This document shows positions 50,459-59,393 of a DNA stretch of 64,000 nt, in pieces. This stretch comes from Microbacterium sp. LWH3-1.2. Its GTDB lineage: Bacteria > Actinomycetota > Actinomycetes > Actinomycetales > Microbacteriaceae. Numbering within the stretch: position 1 is the first letter of the stretch; the number at the start of each line of letters is the position of its first letter. The DNA lies in contig NZ_JBEGIK010000001.1 in the NCBI RefSeq assembly GCF_040675855.1, positions 2,108,001 through 2,172,000 of the forward strand. Reading direction: 5' to 3'. The notes below the pieces were generated by a model that was not told the DNA's origin, made no database searches, and was given only the letters and a program-made list of their open reading frames with translations. The position numbers and the translations under genes are program-made.

Positions 50459-52612
50459 ATGCCGACCACGGCACCCACCCAGGCGGCGCAGCGTCGCCGC
50501 AAGTCCTCGTCCGCGCGCCGCGACGACGAGGCCCCCATCATCCCGATCCTCGCCCGTAAGGTGCGCGAGGTCGAGGCGAAGGCCCAGCGCGGCAAGCTGG
50601 GGCCCACGAACCGCGTCAAGTTCCAGGTCATCGCCTTCCTCGTCCGCGAGGAGCGCGCGCGTGTGAAGAGCGACACGGAGCTGACGGATGCTGCGCGCGC
50701 CGAGCTGCTCAAGCGGCTCGACGGCGTGGCCACCATCCTCGCGAAGACTGCGGCGCGCGACACGTCGCTCATCCAGCTGCTCGAGGTCGACCAGGCCACC
50801 TCTCCCGTCGCGCGCCGCATGCGGCGCGACTGGCTGCTCGAGTCGGGTGCCGAGCTGGCGCCGGACGAGCTCATCATCACCGACGTCGCCCCCGTCGTCG
50901 CGACCGTCGTGCCCGCAGCGCTCGCCGAGCGCCAGGTGGTGCCGCCGCAGGTCGAGGCACGTCGCGATTCCAATCCCTTCCTCGCGCCGGACCTCACGGT
51001 CCGCGCCCCGAAGCAGACGCCGCGCCGCCGCCTCGACAGCTGGGAGCTCATGGGCCCGCTGTACAAGGCGTTCGAGACCGGCGCCGGCGGTGCGACCGCC
51101 TCGATGGAGCTCCCGCCCGTGCCGGAGTTCGATCGCCTGTCGCCCAAGGGCCTCGAGGTCATGCCGCACCAGTCGCGGTTCCTCGAGTCCGTTCGCGCCG
51201 GTCACCGCACGTTCCTCCTCGCCGACGAGCCGGGCCTGGGCAAGACGGCGGAGTCGGTGCTCGCAGCATCCGTCGCGAACGCGTACCCGCTCCTGGCGGT
51301 CGTGCCCAACGTCGTCAAGATGAACTGGGCGCGCGAGGTCGAGCGCTGGACGCCGCAGCGGCGTGCGACGGTGATCCACGGTGACGGCGAAGGCATCGAC
51401 GCGTTCGCCGACGTGTTCATCGTCAACTACGAGATCCTCGACCGTCACCTCTCGTGGCTCGGCTCGATCGGCCTGAAGGGCATGGTCGTCGACGAGGCGC
51501 ACTTCATCAAGAACCTCACGTCGCAGCGCTCGCAGAACGTGCTGGCGCTCGCGACGCGCATCCGAGAGCAGGTGCCCGACCCGCTGCTGCTCGCCCTCAC
51601 CGGCACGCCCCTGATCAACGACGTCGAGGATTTCGATGCGATCTGGCGATTCCTCGGCTGGACCACCGGTGAGAAGCCCGGTCCGGTGCTCATGGAGAAG
51701 CTCGACGAGACGGGGCTGACCCCCGCCGACAAGTCGTTCTATCCCGAAGCGCGCGACGCGGTGATCTCGATGGGCATCGTGCGGCGCAAGAAGAAGGATG
51801 TCGCCGCCGACCTGCCCGACAAGCTCATCGCCGACCTCCCCGTGGAGCTCGACGACGAGTTCGGCCGGTCGATCCGTCAGGCCGAGCGCGAGCTCGGCGA
51901 GCGGCTCGCCGCGAAGTACCGCCGCATCATCGAGGCGCGCGGCGAGCGCGGCCACGGCCCGGGCCACATCGACGAGGACATCGTCCGTCTGGTGGCGCAC
52001 AACGAGCTCGAGGAGTCGAAGGCCGCCGGCACCGGGTCTGAGAACGTCTTCACGATGGTGCGCAAGATCGGCCAGGCCAAGGCCGTGCTCGCCGCCGACT
52101 ATGCCGTGCAGCTGCAGCGCTCGGTCGGCAAGGTCGTGTTCTTCGCCAAGCACATCGACGTCATGGACACCGCCGAGGCGCACTTCGCCGCCGCGGGACT
52201 CAAGACGGTGTCGCTGCGAGGCGATCAGGCCACCACGGCGCGCCAGCAGGCGATCGACGCGTTCAACAACGACCCCGACGTCGGCATCGCAGTCTGCTCG
52301 CTCACCGCAGCGGGTGTCGGCGTGAACATGCAGGCCTCGTCGAACGTCGTGCTCGCTGAGCTGTCGTGGACGGCCGCCGAGCAGACGCAGGCGATCGACC
52401 GCGTCCACCGTATCGGCCAGGACGAGCCCGTGACCGCGTGGCGCATCATCGCCGCGCACACGATCGACACGAAGATCGCCGAGCTCATCGACTCCAAGCA
52501 GGGCCTCGCCGCCCGTGCGCTCGACGGCGAGGCCGTCGACCCGCAGTCGAGCGACTCGGTGCAGCTGTCTGCGCTCATGCACGTGCTGCGTCAGGCGCTC
52601 GGCGCCGCATAA
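50459..52612 (+). CDS. SNF2-family DEAD/DEAH-type helicase or translocase
   Basis: 717 residues. A family-specific N-terminal region (1-230) precedes the SNF2 motor: Walker A ADEPGLGKT (K262), VVDEAHFIKN (DEAH-type box, D345), LTGTPLINDVEDF, and in the second lobe VVFFAKHIDVM and AIDRVHRIGQDEP. SNF2 proteins move along double-stranded DNA with ATP, in repair or transcription. No nuclease or binding domain is evident. Perfect SD AGGAGG before the ATG, and an unusual structured leader upstream. Confidence 0.9.
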   Translation: MPTTAPTQAAQRRRKSSSARRDDEAPIIPILARKVREVEAKAQRGKLGPTNRVKFQVIAFLVREERARVKSDTELTDAARAELLKRLDGVATILAKTAARDTSLIQLLEVDQATSPVARRMRRDWLLESGAELAPDELIITDVAPVVATVVPAALAERQVVPPQVEARRDSNPFLAPDLTVRAPKQTPRRRLDSWELMGPLYKAFETGAGGATASMELPPVPEFDRLSPKGLEVMPHQSRFLESVRAGHRTFLLADEPGLGKTAESVLAASVANAYPLLAVVPNVVKMNWAREVERWTPQRRATVIHGDGEGIDAFADVFIVNYEILDRHLSWLGSIGLKGMVVDEAHFIKNLTSQRSQNVLALATRIREQVPDPLLLALTGTPLINDVEDFDAIWRFLGWTTGEKPGPVLMEKLDETGLTPADKSFYPEARDAVISMGIVRRKKKDVAADLPDKLIADLPVELDDEFGRSIRQAERELGERLAAKYRRIIEARGERGHGPGHIDEDIVRLVAHNELEESKAAGTGSENVFTMVRKIGQAKAVLAADYAVQLQRSVGKVVFFAKHIDVMDTAEAHFAAAGLKTVSLRGDQATTARQQAIDAFNNDPDVGIAVCSLTAAGVGVNMQASSNVVLAELSWTAAEQTQAIDRVHRIGQDEPVTAWRIIAAHTIDTKIAELIDSKQGLAARALDGEAVDPQSSDSVQLSALMHVLRQALGAA

Positions 52613-52865
52613 CGATCGGCTCCGACGAGGGCGGTGCGGGTCGCCGGGTGGAACCCGGATGAGACGTTCTGGTTCCGGGCGACGTCGGCACGCCCCGCCG
52701 GTGCGCAGCGGTGGCGGCGCGAGAGGCGAGGTCTGGGAGCGCCTCCCGGACTGACCCTGGCCCAGCGAGGCGGCCGCGTGTGGCAGGGCGCGGCTTCCGG
52801 CACTAGTGTCGGGGGAGGCAGCGACGCCGACCCTCTTCACCGACCCGACAGCGAGGAACACAGCA

Positions 52866-53894
52866 ATGAAGATCGGCATCCTGACGAGCGGCGGCGACTG
52901 CCCCGGGCTCAACGCGGTCATCCGCGGTGTGGTGCTCAAGGGCACGACCACCTACGACCTCGAGTTCGTCGGCGTCCGCGACGGCTGGCGCGGCGTGGTG
53001 GACGGCGATTTCTTCCCGCTCACGCGCCACGAGGTCAAGGGTCTGTCCAAGGTCGGCGGCACGATCCTCGGCACTTCCCGCACGAACCCTTACGAGGGCC
53101 CGCGCGGCGGCGCGGAGAACATCGCCAAGACGATGTACGGGCACCGCCTCGACGGCATCATCGCGATCGGCGGCGAGGGCACCCTGGCGGCGGCGAACCG
53201 CCTCTCGAACGACGGCATCAACGTGCTCGGCGTCCCGAAGACGATCGACAACGACCTCCGCGCCACCGACTACTCCTTCGGCTTCGACACCGCCGTCAAC
53301 ATCGCCACCGACGCGATGGACCGCCTGCGCACCACCGGCGACTCGCACCAGCGGTGCATGGTGGCCGAAGTGATGGGCCGCCACGTCGGCTGGATCGCGC
53401 TGCACGCCGGCATGGCCGCGGGGGCGCACGCGATCTGCATCCCCGAGGTGCCGATGTCCATAGACGAGATCGCCGCGCTCGTCTCCCGTGCCCACGACCG
53501 CGGTCGTGCCCCGCTCATCGTCGTCTCCGAGGGTTTCACCCTCGAGGGCATGGACGAGGCCTACAGCGATAAGGGCCTCGACGCCTTCAACCGCCCGCGC
53601 TTGGGCGGCATCAGCGAGATCCTCGCGCCCGAGATCGAACGCATCACCGGCATCGAGACCCGTTCCACGGTCCTGGGCCACATCCAGCGCGGCGGCTCTC
53701 CCTCGGGCTTCGACCGCGTCCTCGCGACGCGCCTCGGACTGCACGCCGCCGACGCGGTCGTCGACGGCGCGTGGGGTCAGATGGTCGCGATGCGCGGCAC
53801 CGACATCGTCCGCGTCCCCTTCGCCGACGCCCTCGGCGAACTCAACACCGTTCCGCTGTACCGCTACGAAGAGGCCGCCGCGCTGTTCGGGTGA
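52866..53894 (+). CDS. pfkA: 6-phosphofructokinase, actinobacterial group III type
   Basis: 342 residues: SGGDCPGLNAVIRG, GGEG105TLAAA, PK125TIDNDL, GFDTAVN, MGRHVGWIALHAG, HIQRGGSPSGFDR. Gly at 105, equivalent to Gly104 of E. coli, predicts ATP use, while the Lys in PKTIDND is typical of PPi-type and group III enzymes; ATP is more likely. ATG start with GAGGA 9 nt upstream and a TAGTGT box at 52804-52809. The 253 bp before it hold no gene I recognise. Confidence 0.95.
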   Translation: MKIGILTSGGDCPGLNAVIRGVVLKGTTTYDLEFVGVRDGWRGVVDGDFFPLTRHEVKGLSKVGGTILGTSRTNPYEGPRGGAENIAKTMYGHRLDGIIAIGGEGTLAAANRLSNDGINVLGVPKTIDNDLRATDYSFGFDTAVNIATDAMDRLRTTGDSHQRCMVAEVMGRHVGWIALHAGMAAGAHAICIPEVPMSIDEIAALVSRAHDRGRAPLIVVSEGFTLEGMDEAYSDKGLDAFNRPRLGGISEILAPEIERITGIETRSTVLGHIQRGGSPSGFDRVLATRLGLHAADAVVDGAWGQMVAMRGTDIVRVPFADALGELNTVPLYRYEEAAALFG

Positions 53895-53970
53895 TCGGAC
53901 GCCCGTCGCCCGCTGCGCCCGTCCCTGACGTCATCGGGCCCGCCGATCGCGTCGAACCCGAGCGGTCCGG

Positions 53971-54001
53971 CTGAGACCGGGGGCGTGGTCCCCGGTCTCA
54001 G
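53971..54001. terminator. Bidirectional terminator between pfkA and oligopeptidase B
   Basis: CTGAGACCGGGG, 7-nt loop, CCCCGGTCTCAG: 12 perfect base pairs between two convergent genes. No U-tract on either side. Confidence 0.75.
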
Positions 54002-54032
54002 TCGACATCCTCTGCTTCGACGCCCCGCCCGC

Positions 54033-56177
54033 TCAGGCGTCGGCGACGCCGAGCACGTCCAGGAGCCACGCCAGCTCGAACGCGCGCTCGCGCCAGGCGT
54101 TGTAGCGGCCGGAGACGCCGCCGTGACCGGCGACCATCTCGCACTTGAGGAGGGCGTCGGCGCCGACTTCGCGCAGGCGCGCGACCCACTTCGCCGGCTC
54201 GACGTACAGCACGCGGGTGTCGTTGAGCGAGGTGACCGCGAGGATCCTCGGGTACGCGGCATCGGTCCGCACGTTCTCGTAGGGCGAGTACGACTTCATG
54301 TAGGCGTAGACGTCGGCGTTGTGGAGCGGGTCGCCCCACTCGTCCCACTCGATCACGGTGAGCGGCAGCGACGGGTCGAGGATCGTGGTCAGCGCGTCGA
54401 CGAACGGGACGTCCGCGAGCACGCCGGCGAACAGTTCGGGCGCGATGTTGGCGACCGCGCCCATCAGCAGGCCGCCGGCAGAACCCCCCTCGGCGACGAG
54501 CTGGGAGGGCGTCGTGTAGCCGTGGTCGATCAGATGAAGCGCGCTGTCGACGAAGTCGGTGAAGGTGTTGCGCTTGTTGAGGAGCTTTCCGTCCTCGTAC
54601 CACTGGCGGCCCATCTCGCCGCCGCCGCGCACGTGCGCGACGGCGAAGACGACGCCGCGTTCGAGCTCCGACAGCCGCGGCACCGAGAAACCGGGCTCGA
54701 TCGAGTGCTCGTACGAGCCGTACCCGTACAGGTGCACGGGGCGGGGTGCGACGCCCGCGTCGCCGAACGACCTCTTGTAGACGAGCGAGATGGGGATCTG
54801 CGTGCCGTCCTGCGCCGTGGCCCACACCCGCTCCTGCGCGTACTCGGAAGGCTCGTAGCCGCCGAGCACCGGCTGACGCTTGCGCAGGTGCAGTTCGCGT
54901 GTGGCGACGTCGAGGTCGTAGACCGTACCGGGCGTGACGAATGAGCCGTACCCGAGCCGCAGCAGGGGAGGAGCCCACTCCGGGTTGCCGCCGGTGCCCA
55001 CCGAGTAGAGCGGTTCGTCGAACGTGATCTCGTCGACGCCGCCCGTCGCGTAGTCGAGCATGCCGAGGCGCGCGAGGCCGCCGCGGCGGTAGCCTACGAC
55101 GCCCCAGTCGCGGAACGTCGAGACGCCCAGCAGGCGCTCGCCGGGACGGTGCGGGATCACGACGGAACGGTCGCCGGAGGGATCGGATGCTGCCACCCGC
55201 ACCAGCTCGAAGTCCAGGGCTCCGTCGTTATGGAGGATGAAGAGGACGTCCTCACCGTCGACGACGGCGTGCTCGGAGTCGTACTCGACGCCCTCGGTGC
55301 GCGGCCACACCACGCGCGGTTCGCCACGGAGATCGTCAGCATCCAGGAGCCATTCCTCCGACGTGATGGACGAACCCAGACCGATGACGAGGAAGCGGTC
55401 GCTGCGGGTGAACCCGGCGCCGACCCAGTACTTCTCGTCGGGCTCATGGAAGAGCTTCGCGTCGTCGGCGACGGGTGTGCCGAGCTCATGCAGCCAGACG
55501 GTGTCGGGCCGCCACGCGTCGTCGACGGTGGTGTAGACGATGAAGCGGCCATCGGGGGAGAAGGTCGCGCCGGCGAACGTGTCGGGGATCTCGTCGGGGA
55601 GCTGCTCACCGGTCACGAGGTTGCGCACGCGCACGGTGTAGCGCTCGTCGCCCGCGACGTCGACGCCGTAGAGCATGAGCGTGCCGTCGTTGGACACTTC
55701 GAAGCTGCCGAGCGAGAAGAACTCGTGACCCTCCGCCTCGACGTTGCCGTCGAGGAGGATCTGCTCGCCCGCCACCTCGACGTCGGGGGAGAGCTCCGGC
55801 GGCGTCCAGTCCTCGGCGGACGCGAGCGGGGCGCGGCACTGGATGCCGTACTGCTTGCCCTCGAGGGTGCGACCGTAGTACCACCAGGCGCCGCGGCGAG
55901 TGGGCACCGAGAGGTCGGTCTCGAGCGTGCGGCCCTTGATCTCGCCGAAGATGCGATCGCGCAGACCCTCGAGGTGGGCGGTGCGCTGCTGCGTGTACGC
56001 GTTCTCTGCTTCGAGGTGCGCGAGGACGGCGGCGTCCTCCTTCTCGCGGAACCACTCGTAGCGGTCTTCGACGTCGTCGCCGTGGTGCGACCGGACGGTG
56101 ATCTTGCTGTCGGCGACGGGCGGACGGATGCCGGAGACAGGGGTGGACGAAGAGGGTGCGGAGTCGCTGAGAGTCAC
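54033..56177 (-). CDS. Oligopeptidase B-type serine peptidase (S9A)
   Basis: 714 residues. N-terminal beta-propeller (about 75-430) and C-terminal hydrolase: nucleophile in EGGS566AGG, acid D653 (SLNDTRV) and H685 (AGHGG), with GYGSYEHSIEPGF. The family cuts short peptides after basic residues in the cytoplasm. GTG start with TAGCGT ending 6 nt upstream (leaderless). Divergent from pit. Confidence 0.93.
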   Translation of the reverse strand: MTLSDSAPSSSTPVSGIRPPVADSKITVRSHHGDDVEDRYEWFREKEDAAVLAHLEAENAYTQQRTAHLEGLRDRIFGEIKGRTLETDLSVPTRRGAWWYYGRTLEGKQYGIQCRAPLASAEDWTPPELSPDVEVAGEQILLDGNVEAEGHEFFSLGSFEVSNDGTLMLYGVDVAGDERYTVRVRNLVTGEQLPDEIPDTFAGATFSPDGRFIVYTTVDDAWRPDTVWLHELGTPVADDAKLFHEPDEKYWVGAGFTRSDRFLVIGLGSSITSEEWLLDADDLRGEPRVVWPRTEGVEYDSEHAVVDGEDVLFILHNDGALDFELVRVAASDPSGDRSVVIPHRPGERLLGVSTFRDWGVVGYRRGGLARLGMLDYATGGVDEITFDEPLYSVGTGGNPEWAPPLLRLGYGSFVTPGTVYDLDVATRELHLRKRQPVLGGYEPSEYAQERVWATAQDGTQIPISLVYKRSFGDAGVAPRPVHLYGYGSYEHSIEPGFSVPRLSELERGVVFAVAHVRGGGEMGRQWYEDGKLLNKRNTFTDFVDSALHLIDHGYTTPSQLVAEGGSAGGLLMGAVANIAPELFAGVLADVPFVDALTTILDPSLPLTVIEWDEWGDPLHNADVYAYMKSYSPYENVRTDAAYPRILAVTSLNDTRVLYVEPAKWVARLREVGADALLKCEMVAGHGGVSGRYNAWRERAFELAWLLDVLGVADA

Positions 56178-56201
56178 CGTTCCACGCTAGTCGCCTCCGA
56201 G

Positions 56202-56229
56202 TTGACCGTCAGGGTCGCCGATGTAGGAT
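56202..56229 (+). promoter_or_regulatory. Predicted promoter of pit
   Basis: TTGACC (56202-56207), 16-bp spacer, TAGGAT (56224-56229): the best -35/-10 pair in the window. The start would be near 56236, giving a leader of about 99 nt. Confidence 0.6.
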
Positions 56230-56251
56230 TCTTCCTGGCCGGTTGCCGGTT

Positions 56252-56269
56252 CCTGAACTCTTGGTGAAC
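56252..56269 (-). promoter_or_regulatory. Candidate PHO box between oligopeptidase B and pit
   Basis: Read on the minus strand: GTTCACC-AAGA-GTTCAGG, two 7-mers with an 11-bp period, the same layout as upstream of phoX. It lies just downstream of the predicted pit promoter start and 75 bp upstream of the oligopeptidase B start, so it could repress pit or act on either gene. Confidence 0.5.
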
Positions 56270-56334
56270 TGTTCGTTCGTCGCGCCGATCTCGTCGGCAC
56301 ACCCCTCTCCACTCCTCCTCCCCGAAAGCGAACG

Positions 56335-57639
56335 GTGGAAACCGCAACCCTCATCATCGTTCTGGTGATCGCGCTGGCGCTGTTCTTCGATTTCACGAAC
56401 GGCTTCCACGACACCGCGAACGCGATGGCGACCCCCATCGCCACCGGCGCGCTCAAGCCCAAGACCGCCGTGCTCCTCGCCGCCGTCCTCAACCTGGTCG
56501 GCGCCTTCCTGTCGACGGAGGTCGCCCAGACGATCTCGGGCGGCATCATCAATGAGGATCAGATCTCTCACGACATCTTCCCGGAGATCATCCTCGCCGG
56601 CCTCATCGGCGCCATCACGTGGAACATGCTCACGTGGCTTCTGGGTCTTCCCTCTTCATCATCCCACGCACTGTTCGGCGGGCTCATCGGCGCGACCATC
56701 GTCGGCGTCGGCGTGACCGCGGTGAACTTCGGCGTGGTGATGTCGAAGGTGATCCTGCCGGCGTTCATCGCGCCGGTCACGGCAGGCGTCATCGCGTTCA
56801 CCGCCACGAAACTCGCCTACGTGCTCACACGGCGCTACGACAGCAAGCCCGACGGACGCGACGGGTTCCGGTTCGGTCAGATCTTCACGTCGTCGCTGGT
56901 GGCGCTCGCCCACGGCACGAACGACGCGCAGAAGACGATGGGCATCATCACGCTCCTCCTCATCACCGCGGGCCTGCAGTCGACCTCGAACCCCGAGCCG
57001 CAGACCTGGGTGGTGTTCGCGTGTGCGATCACGATCGCGCTCGGCACCTACATGGGCGGTTGGCGCATCATCCGCACCCTGGGCAAGGGCCTCACCGAGG
57101 TCAAGCCGGCGCAGGGCTTCTCGGCCGAGGCATCGACGGCATCGACGATCCTCGCCTCCAGCGCACTCGGCTTCGCGCTGTCGACGACGCAGGTCGCATC
57201 GGGTTCGGTCATCGGATCAGGCCTCGGACGCCGCGGCTCGCAGGTGCGGTGGCGCACTGCGGGCCGGATCATGGTGGGCTGGATCCTCACGCTGCCGGCG
57301 GCCGGTGCGGTCGGCGCCGTCGCGGCCCTCATCGTCGTGTGGCTGCCCGTGTGGGGCGTCATCATCGACGCTGTCCTCGCCGTCGTCATCATCCTCTTCC
57401 TGTTCATGCGCTCGCGTCGCGACGAGGTCACCGCATCGAACGCGATGAGCGAAGTCGCCGACTCCGGCCGCGCCGTCAAGGTCAAGCGCAACCCGCCGCC
57501 CACGCGTCGCCAGCGCGCCATCGCGCGCGAAGAGGCGCGTCGCGTGTCCGCGGCGCAGGCGGCGGCGAAGAAGGCCGCCAAAGCAGCGAAGGCCCCCCAT
57601 CGATCCGAGAGCGGACCGAAGGACGGTGGCGCGCGATGA
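56335..57639 (+). CDS. pit: PiT-family inorganic phosphate transporter
   Basis: 434 residues, about 10-11 helices. Both PiT signatures are seen: FDFTNGFHDTANAMATPIATGAL near the start and ALAHGTNDAQKTMGIITL near 195, with WLLGLPSSSSHALFGGLIGA. It takes up phosphate with a cation. The C-terminal tail (370-434) is soluble and rich in Ala, Lys and Arg. GTG start with a weak SD. Its stop overlaps the next gene by 4 nt. Confidence 0.95.
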   Translation: METATLIIVLVIALALFFDFTNGFHDTANAMATPIATGALKPKTAVLLAAVLNLVGAFLSTEVAQTISGGIINEDQISHDIFPEIILAGLIGAITWNMLTWLLGLPSSSSHALFGGLIGATIVGVGVTAVNFGVVMSKVILPAFIAPVTAGVIAFTATKLAYVLTRRYDSKPDGRDGFRFGQIFTSSLVALAHGTNDAQKTMGIITLLLITAGLQSTSNPEPQTWVVFACAITIALGTYMGGWRIIRTLGKGLTEVKPAQGFSAEASTASTILASSALGFALSTTQVASGSVIGSGLGRRGSQVRWRTAGRIMVGWILTLPAAGAVGAVAALIVVWLPVWGVIIDAVLAVVIILFLFMRSRRDEVTASNAMSEVADSGRAVKVKRNPPPTRRQRAIAREEARRVSAAQAAAKKAAKAAKAPHRSESGPKDGGAR

Positions 57640-57965
57640 CCATCAACTGGCTCGCATTCGTCCAGGTGTTCGTCGCGGCATTCCTCTCGGCGGTCGTGGT
57701 CGTCTCGTTCTACGCGATGGGTCTCCGGCTGCTGGTGCGTGCCGGCCGTGCGCCGGTGGTCGCTCCGGCGGAGTTCACCGACGCCATCACGGTCATCTCC
57801 GAGAAGGAGGCTCGGCGGGCCGAGAAGGCCGCCGCGAAGGCCGCCAAGCGCAGTCCGCTCACCGACAGCCAGAAGCGATTCGCCCTCATCGGCGCCTACG
57901 CGTGCTTCGCGGTCTGTGCCGGGGCGGTGCTCGGCGGACTGCTGCTCATCCTCTTCAACCACTGA
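57636..57965 (+). CDS. Small membrane protein co-translated with the phosphate transporter
   Basis: 109 residues: two helices (about 5-33 and 81-106) flank a charged Ala/Lys/Arg-rich loop with ISEKEARRAEKAAAKAAKRS. The ATGA overlap with pit predicts tight coupling, so it may be an accessory subunit. The basic Ala/Lys stretch resembles the tail of the transporter itself. No family recognised. Confidence 0.75.
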   Translation: MTINWLAFVQVFVAAFLSAVVVVSFYAMGLRLLVRAGRAPVVAPAEFTDAITVISEKEARRAEKAAAKAAKRSPLTDSQKRFALIGAYACFAVCAGAVLGGLLLILFNH

Positions 57966-58045
57966 GCGACCGATGCCGGTGGCGGTCCCCGCATCCTCAT
58001 CACGCGCGCAGTATCCGAAGCCTGATATCGGCAGGACCGGCGCGG

Positions 58046-58321
58046 GTGTCAGACCCCTGCATCGAGCTCGCCACACTCGAGCAGGCGATCCTCCGGCAGG
58101 ATCCCGCACTGCAGTCGGCGGCGGCGTTCCGCGCAGGAAGCGCCGAGTGCCCGTACTTCGGCCTTCCGCCCGCGGGGGTGGATGACGCGGAACGGTATTT
58201 CGGTCGCGAGCAGGAGCTCGACCGTGCATTCGAGGATCTGCAGCGGCACGCCGTGCGGGCGGTCCCGGGACGGATGCCGGTGCCTCGCCTGCGCGAAGGA
58301 CGCTTCGTCCGCATTGCCCGA
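58046..58321 (+). pseudogene. Remnant of a SARP (BTAD) - nSTAND NTPase regulator
   Basis: One frame reads DPCIELATLEQAILRQDPAL, matching the end of a bacterial transcriptional activator domain, then ECPYFGLPPAGVDDAERYFGRE, matching the entry to nSTAND1 NTPase domains (CPYxGL...DAxxFFGRE). After QRHAVRAV the expected Walker A (VVGPSGSGKSS) is missing. Only this junction of about 90 residues survives; the DNA-binding domain, NTPase and repeats are gone. It is a decayed AfsR-like gene between pit and the phosphodiesterase gene. Confidence 0.65.
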
Positions 58322-58335
58322 ATAGACTCGGCCGC

Positions 58336-59247
58336 ATGGCCACCGCCGCATCCGTCCAGTTCGGTCAGTATCCGCCGGCGCGGCGCACCCTGCTGCACGT
58401 GAGCGATACGCATCTCCTGGCGGGCAACGTGCCGCTCGGCGGCCGTTTCGACACCGCGGCCAACCTTGCCGGTGCTCTCGAGGCAGCCGAGGCCACCGGC
58501 ATCCGTCCCGACGCCATCGTGTTCACCGGCGACCTGACGGATCTGGGTGAGCCGGAGGCGTACTCGGCGTTGCGCGCTGCAGTGGAGCCGGTCGCGGAGC
58601 GACTCGGCGCCCCGGTGGTGTGGCTCGCCGGCAACCACGACGAGCGGCCCGCCCTGCGCCGGGACCTCCTCGGGCTGGAACCGACCGAGGAACCCGTCAC
58701 CGGCGTCTGGGACCTCGACGGACTCCGGCTCATCGGCCTGGATTCGACCGTCCCCGGCTGGCACCACGGCGATCTCGATCACGGGCAGCTCGAGTGGCTG
58801 CGCCACGAGCTGGCGACGCCGGCGCCGTTGGGCACGATCCTCGCGCTGCATCATCCGCCGCTGCCGTCGCATGTGCCGCTGTTCGACATCCTGGAGCTCC
58901 GGGACCAGGGGAGACTCGCCGACGTGATCGCCGGCACCGACGTCCGCGCGATCCTCGCGGGGCATCTGCACTACTCGACGAGCGGCACCTTCGCGGGCGT
59001 CCCGGTGAGCGTTGCCGCGGCCACCTGCTACACGATGAACCTCGCGCGCCCCGCGGTGGACGTCAACGGCATGGATGCCGGCCAGTCGTTCCACCTCGTG
59101 CACGTGTACGACGACACCATCACCCATGCCGTCGTACCCGTCGCGGCGGCGCCGACCGGCGACGTGTTCTCCGCGGAATGGGTCGAGCGGATGTCGCGGC
59201 TCACGCCCGAGGAGCGGCTCGAGGCGTTCTCGCGCAAACGGCGCTGA
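58336..59247 (+). CDS. CpdA-like metallophosphodiesterase (class III cyclic nucleotide phosphodiesterase family)
   Basis: 303 residues with the full set of metal motifs: LHVSDTHL, FTGDLTDLG, WLAGNHDE, ALHHPPLP and ILAGHLHYSTSG. This matches the CpdA/Rv0805 group, which cleaves cAMP or other phosphodiesters with two metals. The real substrate is uncertain. ATG with TAGACT (58323-58328) ending 7 nt upstream (leaderless). Confidence 0.9.
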   Translation: MATAASVQFGQYPPARRTLLHVSDTHLLAGNVPLGGRFDTAANLAGALEAAEATGIRPDAIVFTGDLTDLGEPEAYSALRAAVEPVAERLGAPVVWLAGNHDERPALRRDLLGLEPTEEPVTGVWDLDGLRLIGLDSTVPGWHHGDLDHGQLEWLRHELATPAPLGTILALHHPPLPSHVPLFDILELRDQGRLADVIAGTDVRAILAGHLHYSTSGTFAGVPVSVAAATCYTMNLARPAVDVNGMDAGQSFHLVHVYDDTITHAVVPVAAAPTGDVFSAEWVERMSRLTPEERLEAFSRKRR

Positions 59248-59299
59248 CGGTGTTCTCATCGCCGCCGCGACCGCCGCGGTGTACGGAAAGGCCCGGCGT

Positions 59300-59318
59300 G
59301 GTGTACGCGGTGTACACC
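59300..59318. promoter_or_regulatory. GGTGTAC-N5-GTACACC operator upstream of aspA
   Basis: A perfect 7-bp inverted repeat with a 5-nt spacer, 21 bp before a TAGGCT -10 box (59340-59345) and so touching the -35 region. A further GTGTAC occurs two helical turns upstream (59279-59284). This size and spacing is usual for GntR or LacI-type regulators. None is encoded next to it. Confidence 0.6.
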
Positions 59319-59393
59319 CCGGCCGGCGGGCGCCGCGGGTAGGCTCGAAGCACCCCGCACACCGCTGTGAACGACCCACGAGGACTTCAACAC

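Noticed and set aside
50299..50559. 86-codon frame starting in the SNF2 leader
   Set aside because: It runs out of frame across the true start, has no SD and codes for an Arg/Pro-rich peptide. The base pairing of the region explains it better, though a short leader peptide cannot be excluded.
52613..52865. Small plus- and minus-strand frames between the SNF2 helicase and pfkA
   Set aside because: They show no motif and no SD or leaderless start. The segment holds only overlapping small hairpins (CCGGGT/ACCCGG and GGAACC/GGTTCC).
58049..58351. 100-codon minus-strand frame opposite the SARP remnant
   Set aside because: The plus-strand frame carries recognisable BTAD and nSTAND motifs; the minus frame carries none.
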